From NCBI GenBank assembly GCA_030512295.1, contig JAULSR010000002.1, positions 1-64,000 on the forward strand: a DNA stretch of 64,000 nucleotides, written 5' to 3'. A model generated the notes under the pieces. That model had not been told where the DNA came from and ran no database searches. It saw only the letters and a list, made by a program, of their open reading frames with translations. The position numbers and the translations under genes were made by a program. Below are positions 1-13,440 of the stretch, one piece after another. The number at the start of each line of letters is the position of its first letter. Position 1 is the first letter of the stretch. The stretch comes from Bombardia bombarda (lineage: Eukaryota; Ascomycota; Sordariomycetes; Sordariales; Lasiosphaeriaceae).

Positions 1-391
1 ACACTAAAAAAGCTCTCCAACTAATGTTTTTTCAACCGTAAAGCAGTTAGCGAAAAGTATAAAGCTAATTACTCACGAGATAACCCTCCTACAGGAAGAG
101 GTTCGGACACTTCGCAAAGTTAATAAAGCCTTTACAAAGCGTTAGAAAGCTAAAAAAACACGCGTACGAATTGGGGGGGCACTTACTATAAAGGATGCGC
201 TTAGTTTAATTAAACAGAAGAATACTGCACAGCAGCAGTCAGGCAAAAGGTTGGCAGAAGGGGGTGCTATATAGGCTGGGCCGTCGGGTTTACGACGTTA
301 TGGAAGGTGCGGCAAAACTAGGCATAATATACGAACCTGCCAGGAGGCTGAAGAGACTTCAGAAGAAAAGAATGTAATTAAATGCAACTAA
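1..391 (+). pseudogene. Fot1-type transposase C-terminus (pseudogene)
   Basis: In one frame the sequence reads as the C-terminal tail of a fungal pogo-type DDE transposase. A basic helical stretch rich in Lys and Arg is followed by a retroviral-type zinc knuckle, with CGKTRHNIRTC readable at about 308-340. The stop is TAA at 389-391. The frame is broken by TAG at 272-274, which fits a CAG codon changed by C-to-T mutation. The first knuckle cysteine appears as TAT (Tyr) at 299-301, consistent with TGT changed on the other strand. Both changes are the kind RIP makes. The CENPB-type HTH and DDE catalytic domain would lie left of the window. Confidence 0.75.
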
Positions 392-490
392 TTTCTTATA
401 TTATTGTAGAGTAATTAAGTTGGGAGGTTACGACGTGGTTTGAAAATGCGCGGGTCGCTTGTATGCGCGGGTCGCTTATGAACCACGTTA
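1..490 (+). mobile_element. Fot1/pogo-like transposon, 3' end (copy A, cut by window edge)
   Basis: This is the 3' end of a Tc1/mariner-superfamily element of the Fot1/pogo type. It contains the end of the transposase frame and then a terminal inverted repeat at about 420-488. The TIR carries two GCGGGTCGCTT motifs, ends in AACCACGT and is followed by a TA dinucleotide, the expected target site. This copy is much less mutated than its neighbours and still has CAG-rich codons. It appears to be inserted into another copy of the same family (493-1771), so it is probably the younger insertion. The 5' end lies left of the window. Confidence 0.85.
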
Positions 491-492
491 TA

Positions 493-1771
493 AGTAAATA
501 TAATAATTAAAATTACGATTTTTATAATTTTAACGAAATAAGCTTTATAATAAAATTATTTATAATAATATAATCGTTATATATATAAATCGATATAATT
601 AAAATAAATAATTTTAATTTAATAATTGAAAATAAATAATAATAATCGAATATATAATAATAGTTTATATTATTACCGTTTTAATTTTATAAAATATTAA
701 TTATTTTACCTTTTAATATACCGAATATAGTTTTTTTTCCTTAAATAATTAAAACTTTAATAAACGATTAAACGGATAATAATATAATTTTAAATTAAAT
801 TTAATACTTTAATAAATATATTATTAATTAATAAATAAATATATATCAGATAATTATTTTAAACGGTTATAAAAGCTATTTATCGGTTTAATTCGAAAAG
901 TTTTATAAAAAAAAATATTATTATTTTTTATTTTTTATATATTTTTTATATATTATTTAACCTTTAAATATTAATTATTTTAATATATTAAAACGAATAT
1001 ATAACCGAAAATTAAAAGGTTTTATTAAAACTAAATTCTTTTTTACGTTTAAAACTATTTATTTTAATATTATAATAACTAAAAATATTTAAATTAATTT
1101 CTAAAAAACTAGCTTAATATTATATAACCTTTAAAATATTTTATTAAAGTTTAATATTAAACTATAAATAATACTAATTAAACTATCCTTTTTAAAAACC
1201 GACCTATAAGTCTTTTAAATATTATATAACTTTTTTAAAGCCGTTTCGCAATCAAAATATATATAATATTATATTATTAAACACTAAAAAAACTCTCTAA
1301 TTAATATTTTTTTAGCTGTAAAATAATTAATAAAAGGTATAAAACTAATTACTTATAAAATAACCCTCCTACGGAAAAAGGTTCGAATATTTCGTAAAGC
1401 TAATAAAGTTTTTATAAAACGTTAAAAAGTTAAAAAACACGCGTATAAACTAGGGGGGCACTTATTATAAAAATTATATTTAATTTAATTAAATAAAAAA
1501 ATATTATATAATAATAATTAAATAAAAAGTTAGTAAAAAGAAATACTATATAAATTAAACCGTCGGGTTTATAACGTTATAAAAAATACAATAAAACTAA
1601 ATATAATATATAACTTATTAAAAAATTAAAAAAACTTTAAAAAAAATATATATAATTAAATGCAATTAATTTTCTTATATTATTATAAAATAATTAAATT
1701 AAAAGGTTATAATATTATTTAAAAATACGCGGATCGCTTATATATATATATAAGTCGTTTATAAACCACGT
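493..1771 (+). mobile_element. Fot1/pogo-like transposon copy B (5'-truncated, heavily RIP-mutated)
   Basis: This stretch aligns by eye with the 3' two thirds of copies at 13441-14927 and 11326-13176, including the transposase tail at about 1283-1660 and a TIR ending in AACCACG at about 1771, followed by TA. It is far more AT-rich than copy A, with nearly every CA/TG site lost. Its left end abuts copy A, so copy A probably inserted into it. Non-functional. Confidence 0.75.
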
Positions 1772-1773
1772 TA

Positions 1774-2479
1774 TATATTTAATTATTATCGTTTATTTTT
1801 AATTATTAAATTAAAACTATTTATTTTAGCCATATTAATTTATATATAATAATTATATTATTATAAATAACTTTTATTATAAAACTTATTTCATTAAAAT
1901 TATAAAAATTATAATTTTAATTATTATATTTCGCCCGTATATTAATTATAAGTCGGAATTATATATTTAATAAATTAAAATCTTCGTAAAAAGCCTTTCA
2001 AAAGTTATATATATATAAAAAACGCGTTTTAAGCTTAAAGCGGCGCTATATAAAATTATATAACTATTATTTACCAATTAGCTCCGCGCTATATATTTTA
2101 CGAAAAAAATCGGCTATATCTTATATATCGTTAATCCGGGCGGAAATCCTTACGTATTTAAATTAAATATATATTATAGAAAAGTCTTTTTTTTAATTAA
2201 AGTTAAATTATATTAGGTATTACGTTTATTAGCCTTTAAAGCATAGCCTTTTATTCGATCGCGGAAAATAGTTTTAAAAATATCGTACGTTTTTATAATA
2301 AATCGGATTAATATTTTTTTATTATACGAAATACTTCAATAACAAAAATAATTCTATTTTCTTTTATTTATACAAATATTATATTATTATAAAAAAATCG
2401 CGTATTAAAATTAAAAAATTACAACGCAATTTAAAAATACACGGGTCGCTTATATACGTAGATTACTTATAAACTATAT
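1774..2479 (-). mobile_element. Fot1/pogo-like transposon, 5'-end fragment (minus strand)
   Basis: This matches the transposase-5' half of the full-length element at about 12460-13176, in the same orientation. It ends on the right in a decayed TIR (GGGTCGCTTATA at about 2446) with TA at 2480-2481. The 3' half is missing at the junction with copy B, so B or a rearrangement interrupts it. Heavily RIP-mutated; no intact frame. Confidence 0.7.
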
Positions 2480-3073
2480 TAATTTTTTTATATAATATAA
2501 TAATTATTTTAATATTAAATATATTTAATATAATAACAGTTTTAATATTAGCGCTTTTACTTTCTTTAACTTAAAGAATATTAATAATTTAATTTTATAT
2601 ATAAATATTTTATAAATAAATAATATTCGTTTATAAAACATTTGTTTAAAACGTTAAAATATAGCTATATATTAAGCTATTTTTTTATATTATTAGCCGG
2701 TTTTTATTTACCGCGTTTTAAATTTATTTATAATAATTTTTATTTCGTTTATATATAATATACCGTACTAAGCAAGCTCCGGGAGCTAAATATAAATTTC
2801 TTTATTATTATTTTTTTATATATATAATTTAATAAAATTTAAATTAATTTTTAAATAAATATAATTAAAAAATAATTATTTAGATAAAAATAAATATATA
2901 TAATTATATAAATTATAATATATATTAATAAAAATATAAAATATGTTTTTAAAAAAAAACTAACTAATTTTTAATATCTCTTTTAAATAATCATAATAAA
3001 AAATATTACTTTTTTAATTTTTTAATTATAATTTAACTTAAAGTTACCTATTAATAATATAAAAAATCTAATT

Positions 3074-3308
3074 TATAAAGAAAGCAATACGCTAATTAAA
3101 GTAATTATAATAAAAATAATTAAAAAGGCGAACAATATTATATTACGTAAAACTTTAACCTAACCTTATAATAGAAAGTAAACGAAGGCTACTTATATAT
3201 ATAAATAGTAAAATAATATATTTGGGGAGCTTTTAATATGTTTAACATATGTTTAGGAATATCTTAGCGTACTTAAAATGTTTTAATTTAAGGATATCCT
3301 TATAATCC
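3074..3308 (-). repeat. RIP-decayed gypsy LTR (3' LTR of minus-strand element)
   Basis: This 235-bp stretch aligns along its length, allowing C-to-T and G-to-A changes, with the reverse complement of the intact solo LTR at 31480-31732. Its ends read TATAAAG and TCCTTATA against TGTAAG and CTTACA in the intact copy. Directly to its right is a run of nine C. On the minus strand this is the polypurine tract expected just inside a 3' LTR, which fixes the element's orientation. Confidence 0.75.
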
Positions 3309-6300
3309 CCCCCCCGTAAATCGACTCCTCGTCATTCCCGGCTTTCCTTTCCTAATCGTTCCACTTCTTATGCTTTTATTTTGCTTTCTTTTCGTATCTC
3401 TAAAAATTTTTATACGTTAGTTAATATTCTTTAAATTCTTAATATTATATTTAATAACTACTTTATTTATTTAATTAAAACTTCTTTACTCTCCTCATTC
3501 TTATACTCTACAATATCTTTTATTTCCTACTTTTTTCTTTTGATACTTTATAATAATACACTTTTATCTTGCTATTAATTATTTTTCTAATAGAAAATAA
3601 AAAAATATTATAAAGTTAAATATATTTAACCGGTAGCGGACCTTATATACTTATATACCGATCTTTTAATAACTTTAACCGGATAAATCTTAATATAGCT
3701 TTTTTCCGGTTTTAAAGCGGAAGTTTTATATAAAAAGTTTAATTATTTCCTTTACTTTAAATTCGATTTATTAATACTATACGTCGTAATATTTTTTTTA
3801 TAAGTTTATAGCTTTTATTAATAATAATATATTTTTTTTAAATAAATTAACTTATTTAACCGTTTATAAACTTTTTATACTTTTAATTATATTGAAGGTA
3901 CGTAATTATTATTCGAAAATAGTAGCCGTATAACGCTTCGAACGGACTTATATTAATAATTATATATATACTATTATTATACGCGAACTCGGCTTTAAAA
4001 AACAATAGCGCCTATTAAGCTTTTTTATTAGCGAAATACTTTAAATAATGCTATAAGCTTTAATATATTCGTTTTAATTAATTATTAGTTTATAAATAAT
4101 AAATTATAAAAAGCTTTTATTTAATTTAACGAGCTTTAGAAAGTTTTATTTAAAATTTATTAATTAATAAAGAATTTCGGTCGAAAATTATATTTATTAA
4201 TATACTGAATCGGTATTTTATATATTTATAAAACAATTAAACTAGTTCGGCTATTATAATAATAATAATAATTAAAATAAAAAATATAATTTTCGTAAAC
4301 CGATTTATTATTATAAAAACGGTATAATACGATCCTTATATTAATAAAATAATAAATTAATAATAAAATTTAAACCAATTTTTTTAAAAGGTTAAATAAA
4401 TAATAATAATAAATTAAATTTATTATATAATTTATATTAAGGTTATTAATTATTTAAATATATTTAATATTATTTTATATAAATTTATATTTTTATATTT
4501 AAGTTTTTCTAATAAAATTTTCGTTTTAATAAATTTATTATTTCACGGCTTTTAAAATGCCCGGCTTTAAAGTTATTATAATATAAACGTATAAACTTTT
4601 TATATATTATAAATATAATAAAAATTATTAATTTATTTTTATAACGGAAGGCTTTTTTGTTATTAACGTTATTATTTCCTAACTTATTTTAATTTAATTA
4701 CTTTAAGCTTTAATACCCGCGTCTTTTTAACCTTTAAATACTTTTTAATACGGCTTTTATATTCGAAATCCCTTTTTAAAAGATAATAATTAAGTTATAA
4801 AACCTATACTAGGATTTTATTTTTTAATTACTTTATTAATATAAACTTTTATTATAATTATATAAAAAATTAATAAATCGATACTTTAAGCTTTTTATTA
4901 TAATTATTTTTTATTTTTTTATTTTAATTGTTTTAATAAATTTATATTAATTTTTTTAATATAATGTTCTAGCTTTTTATTAAAATATATTTATCCCGTT
5001 AATAGTTTTTTTTTCGAAGCTCCATTTTATTAAATATAATATATCCGACAGCTTTGAAAATAAAACGTATTATAATTAAAACTTTAATCATATTTTTAAT
5101 TTAAAAACGTTAAAAAGCTTATTTAATTCGTTTAATTATTCGGCGGTATTTCCGAAAGTATAATTTTTTTTATATTTTTATTTTAATTTAAATTATAATT
5201 ATTTTTATAATTATTAATAATTCCGTTATTAATTATAGTTTTTTTATTAAAATAAATAATATATCGTTATAAACGATCTTTTTTATTATATAATCGAATT
5301 TTTTAAAAAAAAAGTCGGCGGGGTTAGTAACTTTAAGCCGATATTCGATATCGAAATCGAAAAAAAATAAACGATATATTTATTTAATTAAATAGCTTTT
5401 AAGGTTTTAAATCGGAACTACGATTATTTTTTTAAATATTTTTATAATCGATTAAAATTAAAAATTTCTAATCGGTATTATTTAAATAATAATTTTAATA
5501 TTTAAAGGATTTAATAATAATAATAAACTTTTTTTAATTAATAATTTACTGGAATTTAATATTAATAAATTTTTTAATTAATAAATTATTAAATATTATT
5601 ATAAATTAATTAATTATAAAAGAATTTTTAAAATCGTTTAATAATTCGGGTTTAATAGTTTGGTTTTTAATAAATTAAGAAATCGGTTTAACCGAAAATT
5701 AATTTAAATTGTTCGAAAGTAATATTAGCCTTTAACAGCTATCGGAAAAAGCTCGCTATTCTTTTTAATAAGATAATAATAAAAGCGGTAATTTTAAAAT
5801 ACTTTTAAATAAATTAACAGTAAAAATTAACGGATTTAAAGAAGATTTATATTTTTTTAATTAATTAAAATATAAATTATTTTTAAATAGTTTTAATTTA
5901 TTTCGAGTTTATCGAAATATTTTAATAACTAATAATAAAATTTAAAAATTCGATTTAATTTTAATAAAAGGAATATTTCGATTATTTAATAAAAACTAAG
6001 CTTATTTAAAATAATTAAAAACTTTTAAAATATAATAAGTATATTTTTTATAAATAATAAAATAAATAAAAATATTATTAAAATAAATAATATAAAATAT
6101 ATTTATTAAATTAATTAAAGCTTTATTAATATAAGTTTAGAAAATAATTAACGCGTTAATTAATTCGAACGGTATAATAATATATTCAAATTATTTATAG
6201 TAGGTTTTAAAAGCGGTTTTTTTTTAATCGGTTTTATAGATTTTAATCCGGTAATAAGCATCTTTTAAATCGAATTTAATAAAAAACTAAATATTAATAA

Positions 6301-8087
6301 AACGGTTTATAAAGTTATTAATTAATAATAATATAAGTATCGGTTTTTAATAATAATTTTATTTAATTTTTTATAATTTATATATAAACGTATAATTTTA
6401 TTTTTTTTAAAAATAAGAATAAAAAAAATATTAATAAAATTATTATTTTTTATAATTTAACCGTTAACGAAATTCTTTTAAATATAAAAAGTTAATTTAT
6501 CGAATTAAATTTAATTAAATAAATAAATATAATTTTTTAATAATATAGATCCTTTTATTAAATTAATATAATATTTAATTTTTTTAAAAGTATTAAATTT
6601 TCGAGTTGTTTATTTCGAAAAAATGGCCGTACGGTGGGCAAGTTTTAAAAATGAAAGTATTAAGTTTAATTTTAATTTTAAACTATTAAATATATTAATA
6701 TAGTTTTTTTTAAGTCCGATAATAATATTAAAAATTATAATAATAAAAATAAAAACGCCGTTAAAAACGTTTTAAGCGAATTTTTTCGGCGAAATTTCTA
6801 AATAATAGCTTTATTCGAAAATATTAAAAATAATATAAAGAATTATATTTTTAAACCTTATATTTAAGTTTTTTTATAATATTAATGGGGACCTTTTTAA
6901 TCGTTTAATTTTATAAAAAAACTAAAAAATAAAACGGGCGTTTTTATATAAATTTATAAATTAAAAAATAAAATAAAAAATATTATAGTTTTTTATTTAA
7001 TTATTATTAAAATTAATAAATTACGGTAAATTAAAACCTTTAGTTTTTAAAAAAATAAGAATATAATATATTTAATAAAATTAATAATTTATATAATTAA
7101 TTTATATTTTTATATTAATGTATAATTATTATTAATAAAGTAGTTTTTTAATTATAGCGTTGGAAATTAATATTATTTTAAATAATAAAAATAAAGTTTA
7201 GTTTTATCCTTTTATAAATAATTTAAATAAATCGATTAAAATTATTATTTATTATTTTTTATTTTTTAAATCGTCTTTTGAATTAAAAAGGCCGGGATAT
7301 AAATTACCGGGGTTATTATTATCTTTAATCCCGACGTTTTAAATCCAAATATTCGAATTTATTATAATTATAATATAATAAGCTTTTTCGTATAAAATAA
7401 CGTTTAATGGATTCGGTAATTAATAATATATAAAAAAAAGGTTTATATAAAAAGAAAAAGTTTTTAATAAATAAATCTTAAAGTTTATTATATTAAATTT
7501 AAAGTTTATTATAATAAAATCCCGAATAAGTTCTTTTTATAATATATAATAATTTTCGGAATTTATTAAAATTAATAAAAAAGCCTAATTTTTTGCGGTA
7601 AGTTTTTTAATTATTATTATTCTATAAATAAAATCTAATAAATTAAATACATTTATATTATTTAATATAGTTTTTAATTAAAATAATATTAAAAATAGCT
7701 TTAATATATTAATTATAATAAAACGGTCGAATTTAATTTAATAATTCCGACTTATAAAAATATTGTCGATTTTTATTTTAAAAAATATCGGACTAATATA
7801 ACTATTTCCGGTAAAATTCTTAAAAAAATTTACTATATTAATTATATATTAATTAATTTTTATAAGCTTAAATTTTATTAGATTTATTATTAAAATAATT
7901 TAAATTAATATAATTTTTAAATTCTTATTATATAATTTATTTGAAATTTTATTATAAAATTAATTTTAATAAGCTTATTATTATTATTATATTTCGGGTT
8001 CTATTTAAATACTAATTTATTAGATTTAAAATTATTAAAATTAATCTTAACGGATAATATTCTTTTATTTTACGGTTTAAATTTAAT
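3309..8087 (-). mobile_element. Ty3/gypsy retrotransposon internal region, RIP-mutated
   Basis: The body of the minus-strand gypsy element lies here. Reading the minus strand from about 6225 to 5990 gives a corrupted but recognisable reverse transcriptase. The MPFGLTNAPATFQ block appears as IPFELINALIIF, and the YLDDIL active-site block appears as YFNNIFIY. The changes are those expected of RIP. The polypurine tract lies at 3311-3320. No open frame survives. The boundary with the next fragment near 8088 is where homology to about 4168-6250 begins again. Integrase and gag regions are presumed but too decayed to call. Confidence 0.7.
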
Positions 8088-10178
8088 TTCGGTCGGAAAC
8101 TATATTTATTAATGTACCGAATCGGTATTTTATATGCTTATAAGTAGTTAAGCTAGTTCAGTTATTATAACGGTAATAATAGTTAGGACGAAAAGTACGA
8201 CCTTTATAAACCGATTTATTATTATAAGGACGGTATTTATAATACGGTTTTTATATTAATATAATAATAATTTAATAATAAAATTTAAACTAATTTTTTA
8301 AAAAATTAAATAAATAATAATAATAAATTAAATTTATTATATAACTTATATCGAAATTATTAATTATTTAAATATATTTAATATTATTTTATATAAACTT
8401 ATATTTCTATATTTAAATTCTTTTAATAGAATTTTCGCTTTAATAAATTTATTATTTTATAGCTTTTAAAATACCTAGTTTTAAGGTTATTATAATATAA
8501 GCGTATAAATTTTCTATGTATTATAAGCGCGATAAAGATTATTAATTTGCTTTTATAACGGAAAGTTTTTTCATTATTAACGCTATCGTTTTTTAATTTA
8601 TTTTAAACCTTAATACCCGCGTATTTTTAACCTTCGAGCATTTTTTTAATATAGCTTTTATATTTGAAATCCCCTTTTTAAAGGGTAATAATCGATTTAT
8701 AAAACTTATATTTAAAATCTTATTCTTTAATTACTTTACCGGCGTAAACTTTTACCGTAATTATATAAAAGATTAATAAGTTAGCACCTTAAACTTTTTA
8801 TTATAATTATCCCTCGACTTTTTATTTTAACAAATCCGTAATAACTTTTTTAATATAGCGTCCCAGCCTTTTTATCGAGGTATATTTATCCCGTTAATAG
8901 CTTTTTTTCAAAGTTTTATTTTATTAAATATAATATATCCGGCAGCCCCGAAAATAAAGCGCGTTATAGCCGAAATTTTAATTATATTTTTAATTTAAAA
9001 ATATTAAAAAACTTATTTAATTCGTTTAATTATTCGATAATATTTCTAAAAGTACGATTTTTTTTATACTTTTATTTTAATTTAAATTATAACTATTTTT
9101 ATAATTATTAATAATTTTATTATTAATTATATTTTTTTTATTAAAATAAAAATATATCGTTATAAACGATCTTTTTTATTATATAATCGGGGTTTTTAAA
9201 AAAAAGGTCGGCAAAATTAATAGCCTTAAGCCGGTGTTTAATATCGAAATTAAAGGGGGATAAATAATATATTTATTTAATTAAATAGCTTTTAAAGTCT
9301 CAAGCCGGGGCTACGATTACCCTTTTAAATGCTTTGTAATCAATAAGGATTAGGAACCTTTAATTAATACCGCCTAAATAATAGCCTTAATATTTAAAAG
9401 ATTCGATAATAATAAAGAGTTTTTTTTAACCGATAATTTATTAGAGTTTAATATCGGTAAGTTTTTTTAATTAATAAATTATTAAGCGTTATTAAAGTCG
9501 ATTAATTATAAAAAGATCTTTAAAATTATTTAATTATTAACGTCCATTTTAATTCGGGTTTAATGGCTCGGTTTTTAATAAATTAAAAAAATAACTTAGC
9601 CGAAAACCGATTTAAATTATTCAAAGGCAGTATTAGCTTTTAGCGGCCATCGGAAAAGATTCGCTACTCCTTTTAATAAAGTAATAATAAAGGCGGTAAT
9701 TTTAAAATATTTTTAAATAAACCGGCGATAAAAGTTAATAAATTTAAAGAAAATTTATATCTTTTTAGTTAATTAAGGTATAAATTATTTTTAAATTATT
9801 TTAAATTATTTTAGATTTATCGAAATATTTTAATAATTAATAATAAAACTTAAAAACTCGATTTAATTTTAATAAAAAAAGTATTTCGACCGTTTTATAA
9901 AGAGTTAAGCTTATTTAAGACGGTTGAAGACTTTTAAAATATAGTAGGTATGTTTTTTATAAATAATAAATAAATAAAGATATTATTAAAATAAACGATA
10001 TAAAATATATTTATTAAATTAATTAAAGTTTTATTAATATAAGCTTAAAAAATAACCGGCGTATTAATTAAATTAAATAATATAATAATATATTTAAATT
10101 ATCCGTAATAAGTTTTAAAAGCGGTTTTTTATTAATCGGCTTGGGGGTGCTCTGGCATGTGCTTAGGGATGTCCTTAT
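8088..10178 (-). mobile_element. Second gypsy pol fragment ending in an LTR remnant
   Basis: This segment repeats about 4168-6250 in the same orientation; both begin with a TTTCGGTCG block and run through the corrupted reverse transcriptase. It stops at about 10140, inside the reverse transcriptase. From there a short LTR end (about 10141-10178, ending in GGGATGTCCTTATA) is joined directly. The rest of pol, gag and most of the LTR are missing. It is either a deleted second insertion or a duplicated part of the first element. Confidence 0.65.
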
Positions 10179-10184
10179 AAAATA

Positions 10185-10925
10185 ATAATAATATAAAATT
10201 ATCGTTATTTATATATTCGATTATTATCGTTTATTTTTAATTATTAAGCTAAAATTACTTACTTCGGTTACATTAATTTATATATATAATAATTATATTA
10301 TTATAAATAACCCTTATTATAAAGTTTATTTTATTAAAATTATAAAAATTATAATTTTAATTGTTATATTTCGCCTGTATATTAGTTATAAGTCGGAACT
10401 ACGCGTTTATTAAATTAAGATTTTTATAAAAAGCTTTTTAAAAGTTATATATATATATATAAAACGCGTTTTAAATTCGGAGCGGCGTTATATAAAGTTA
10501 TATAACTATTATTTGCCGACTAGCTTCGCGTTACGTATTTTATAAAAAAAAATCAACTATATTTCGCATATTATTAATCCGGGGCGGAAATTCTCGCGTA
10601 TTTAAATTAAATATATATTATAAAAGTGTCTTTTTTTTTTATTAAAGTTAAATTATGCTAGGCATTGCGTTTGTCGGCCTTTAGAGTACAGCCTTTTATT
10701 TAGTTGCGGAAGGTGGTTTTAAGAACGTTGCACGTTTTTATAACGAATCGGATTAATATTTCTTTTATTATACGAAGTGCTTTAATAATAAAAGTAATTT
10801 TACCTTCTTTTGTTTATATAGATATTATATTGTTGTGGAAAAATTATGTGTTAAGATTAAAAGGTTGCGACGCGGTTTAAAAGTACGCGGGTCACTTATA
10901 TGCGCGGGTCGTTTATAAACTACGT
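10185..10925 (-). mobile_element. Fot1/pogo-like transposon, 5'-end fragment (minus strand)
   Basis: The fragment matches 12450-13176 of the full-length copy and ends on the right in a TIR (GGGTCGTTTATAAACTACGT) followed by TA at 10926-10927. It begins right after the gypsy LTR remnant and lacks the 3' half of the element. It is less mutated than the copy at 1774-2479 but has no intact transposase frame. Confidence 0.7.
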
Positions 10926-11325
10926 TATTTAAAAATATCCGCTTATTTATATATTACTTTTAAAATATTTATAAAATAAATAAATACGTTGTTTTTATTT
11001 TTTAAATTTTTTAAATTTTTTTTTAAATTTTTTTTAAATTTTTTTTCTCATTTTTCTATTTTTTTTTTATTATATTATTTTATTAATTTTTATTTATATT
11101 TTATTTATATTTTTAATTTTATCGCTATTTAATTCAATATTATTTACGCCTTTTTATAATAAAATCCGTTTAAAGTTTTCTTTTATAATATTTATTTTAA
11201 TTTAATATAATAATTTAAATCCGATAATTTCATTTAAATAATAATATTAATAATAGTATATTATTAAAATTATATTATAAAATTAGAAATATATTTAATT
11301 ATGATATTTTTAAATTAATACTTAA

Positions 11326-13176
11326 CGTGGTTCATAAACGACCCGCGCATACAAGCGACCCGCGCACTTTCAGACCACGTCGCAACCTCCCAACTTAATT
11401 ACTCTATAATAATATAAGAAAATTAGTTGCACTTAATTACATTCTCTTCTTCTAAAGTCTCTTCAGCCTCCTAGCAGGTTCGTATATTATGCCTAGTTTT
11501 ACCGCACCTTTTATAACGTTATAAACCCAACGGCCTAACTTATATAATACCCCCTTCTACCAACCTTTTATTTAATTGCTATTATATAATGTTTTTTTAT
11601 TTAATTAAATTAAGCGTATTTTTTATAATAAGTACCCCCCTAATTTATACGCATATTTTTTTAGCTTTCCGACGTTTTATAAAAGCTTTATTAACTTTAC
11701 GAAATATCCGAACCTTTTCTTATAAAAGGGTTATTTCGTAAGTAATTAGCTCTATATTTTTATTAACTATTTTATAGTTAAAAAAACATTAATTAAAAAG
11801 CTTTTTTAATATTTAATAATATAATATTATATATATTTTAATTACGAAACGGCTTTAAAAAATTATATAATATTTAAAAGATTTATAAATTAGCTTTTAA
11901 AAAAAGTAGTCTAATCGGTATTAACGTCCGTAATTTAATATTAAACTTTAATAAAATAATTTAAAAGTTATATAGTATTAAGTTAATTTTTTAGAAATTA
12001 ATTTAAATATTTTCGGCCGTTATAATATTAAAATAAACGGCTTTAAATATAAAAAGGAATTCGGTTTTAATAATATAATTAATATAAACTTTAATAAAAG
12101 CTTTTAATTTTTAACCGTATATCCGCTTTAATATATTAAAATAATTAATATTTAAAGGTTAAATAATATATAACGAATATATAAAAAGGTAAAAAGTAAT
12201 AATATTTTTCTTTTTATAAAACTTTTCGAACTAAGTTAATAAATAGCTTTTATAACTATTTAAAATAATTATCCGATATATACTTATTTATTAGTTAATA
12301 ATATGCTTATTAGAATATTAAATTTAATTTAAAATTATATTATTATCCGTTTAATTATTTATTAAGGTTTTAATTAAAAAAAAAAAGCCGCATTCGATAT
12401 ACTAAAAAGTAAAATAGTTAATATTTTATAAAATTAAAAATAATAATATACGAAGCCGTCGTTATTTATATATTTAATTATTATTGCCCATTTTTAATTA
12501 TTAAACTAAAATTATTTATTTTAACCGCGTCGATTTATATATAACGACTATATTATTATAAATAATCTTTATTATAAAACCTATTTTATTGAAATTATAA
12601 AAATCGCAATTCTAATTGCTATATTTTACTTATATATTAGCTATAAATCGGAACCACGCATTTATTAGGTCAAGATTTTCGTAAAAAGCCTTTTGGAAGT
12701 TATATATACGTAAAAAACGCGTTTTGAGTTCGGAGCGGCGTTATATGAAGTTATATGGCCACTGCTTGCCGACTAGCTCCGCGCTACGCGTTTTACGGAG
12801 GAGATCGGCCATATCTCGCATATCGTCAATCCGGGGCGGAAATCTTCGCGCATTTAAATCAAATATATATTATAAAAAGGTCTCTTCCTCAATTAAAGTC
12901 AAATTATGCTGGGTATTACGTTTATCGGCCTTTGGAATATAGCCTTTTATTCGGTCGCGGAAGGTGGTTTCAAAGACGTCGTACGTCTTTATAACGAATC
13001 GGATTAACATTTCTTTTATTATACGAAATGCCTCAATAACAAAAGTAATTCTACCTTCTTTTATTTATATAAATATTATATTATTATGGAAAAATCGCGT
13101 ATTAAAATCAAAAGGTTACGACGCGGTCTAAAAGTGCGTGGGTTGCTTATATGCGCGGGTCGCTTATAAACTACGT
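11326..13176 (-). mobile_element. Full-length Fot1/pogo-like transposon (copy C), RIP-inactivated
   Basis: This element of 1851 bp is bounded on both sides by TIRs (ACGTGGTTCATAAACGACCC on the left, its decayed complement on the right) and flanked by TA. The size fits Fot1-type elements (about 1.9 kb). On the minus strand from about 12900 to 12620 the transposase N-terminus is readable. It includes FPPRIDDMRDMADLLR followed by GKQWPYNF, the CENPB-type helix-turn-helix region of fungal pogo transposases. The reading is interrupted by stops that fit CAG/CAA/CGA or TGG changed by RIP. The zinc-knuckle end is at about 11440-11530. Not mobile without a helper element. Confidence 0.85.
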
Positions 13177-13440
13177 TAATATTAATTTATAATAAATGCA
13201 TTTTTCTTTTATTATATTAAGTTCGTTTATATTAATTAACCTTTTTTTATTTTAACTTATTTTATATAATTATAACTTAACGTTAAATAAATTATATTTT
13301 ACGCTATATATAAATATATAAATAATAAACTATTTAAATTATATTATTATTAATTTATTAATTAAATTAATAATATAAATTATAAATAATAAGTAAATAA
13401 TTATTATAAAGATTTAATATATTACTTTAAAAGTTATATA

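Noticed and set aside
12724..12994. Two short plus-strand open frames in the AT-rich block
   Set aside because: They are antisense shadows of the readable transposase N-terminus on the minus strand of copy C.
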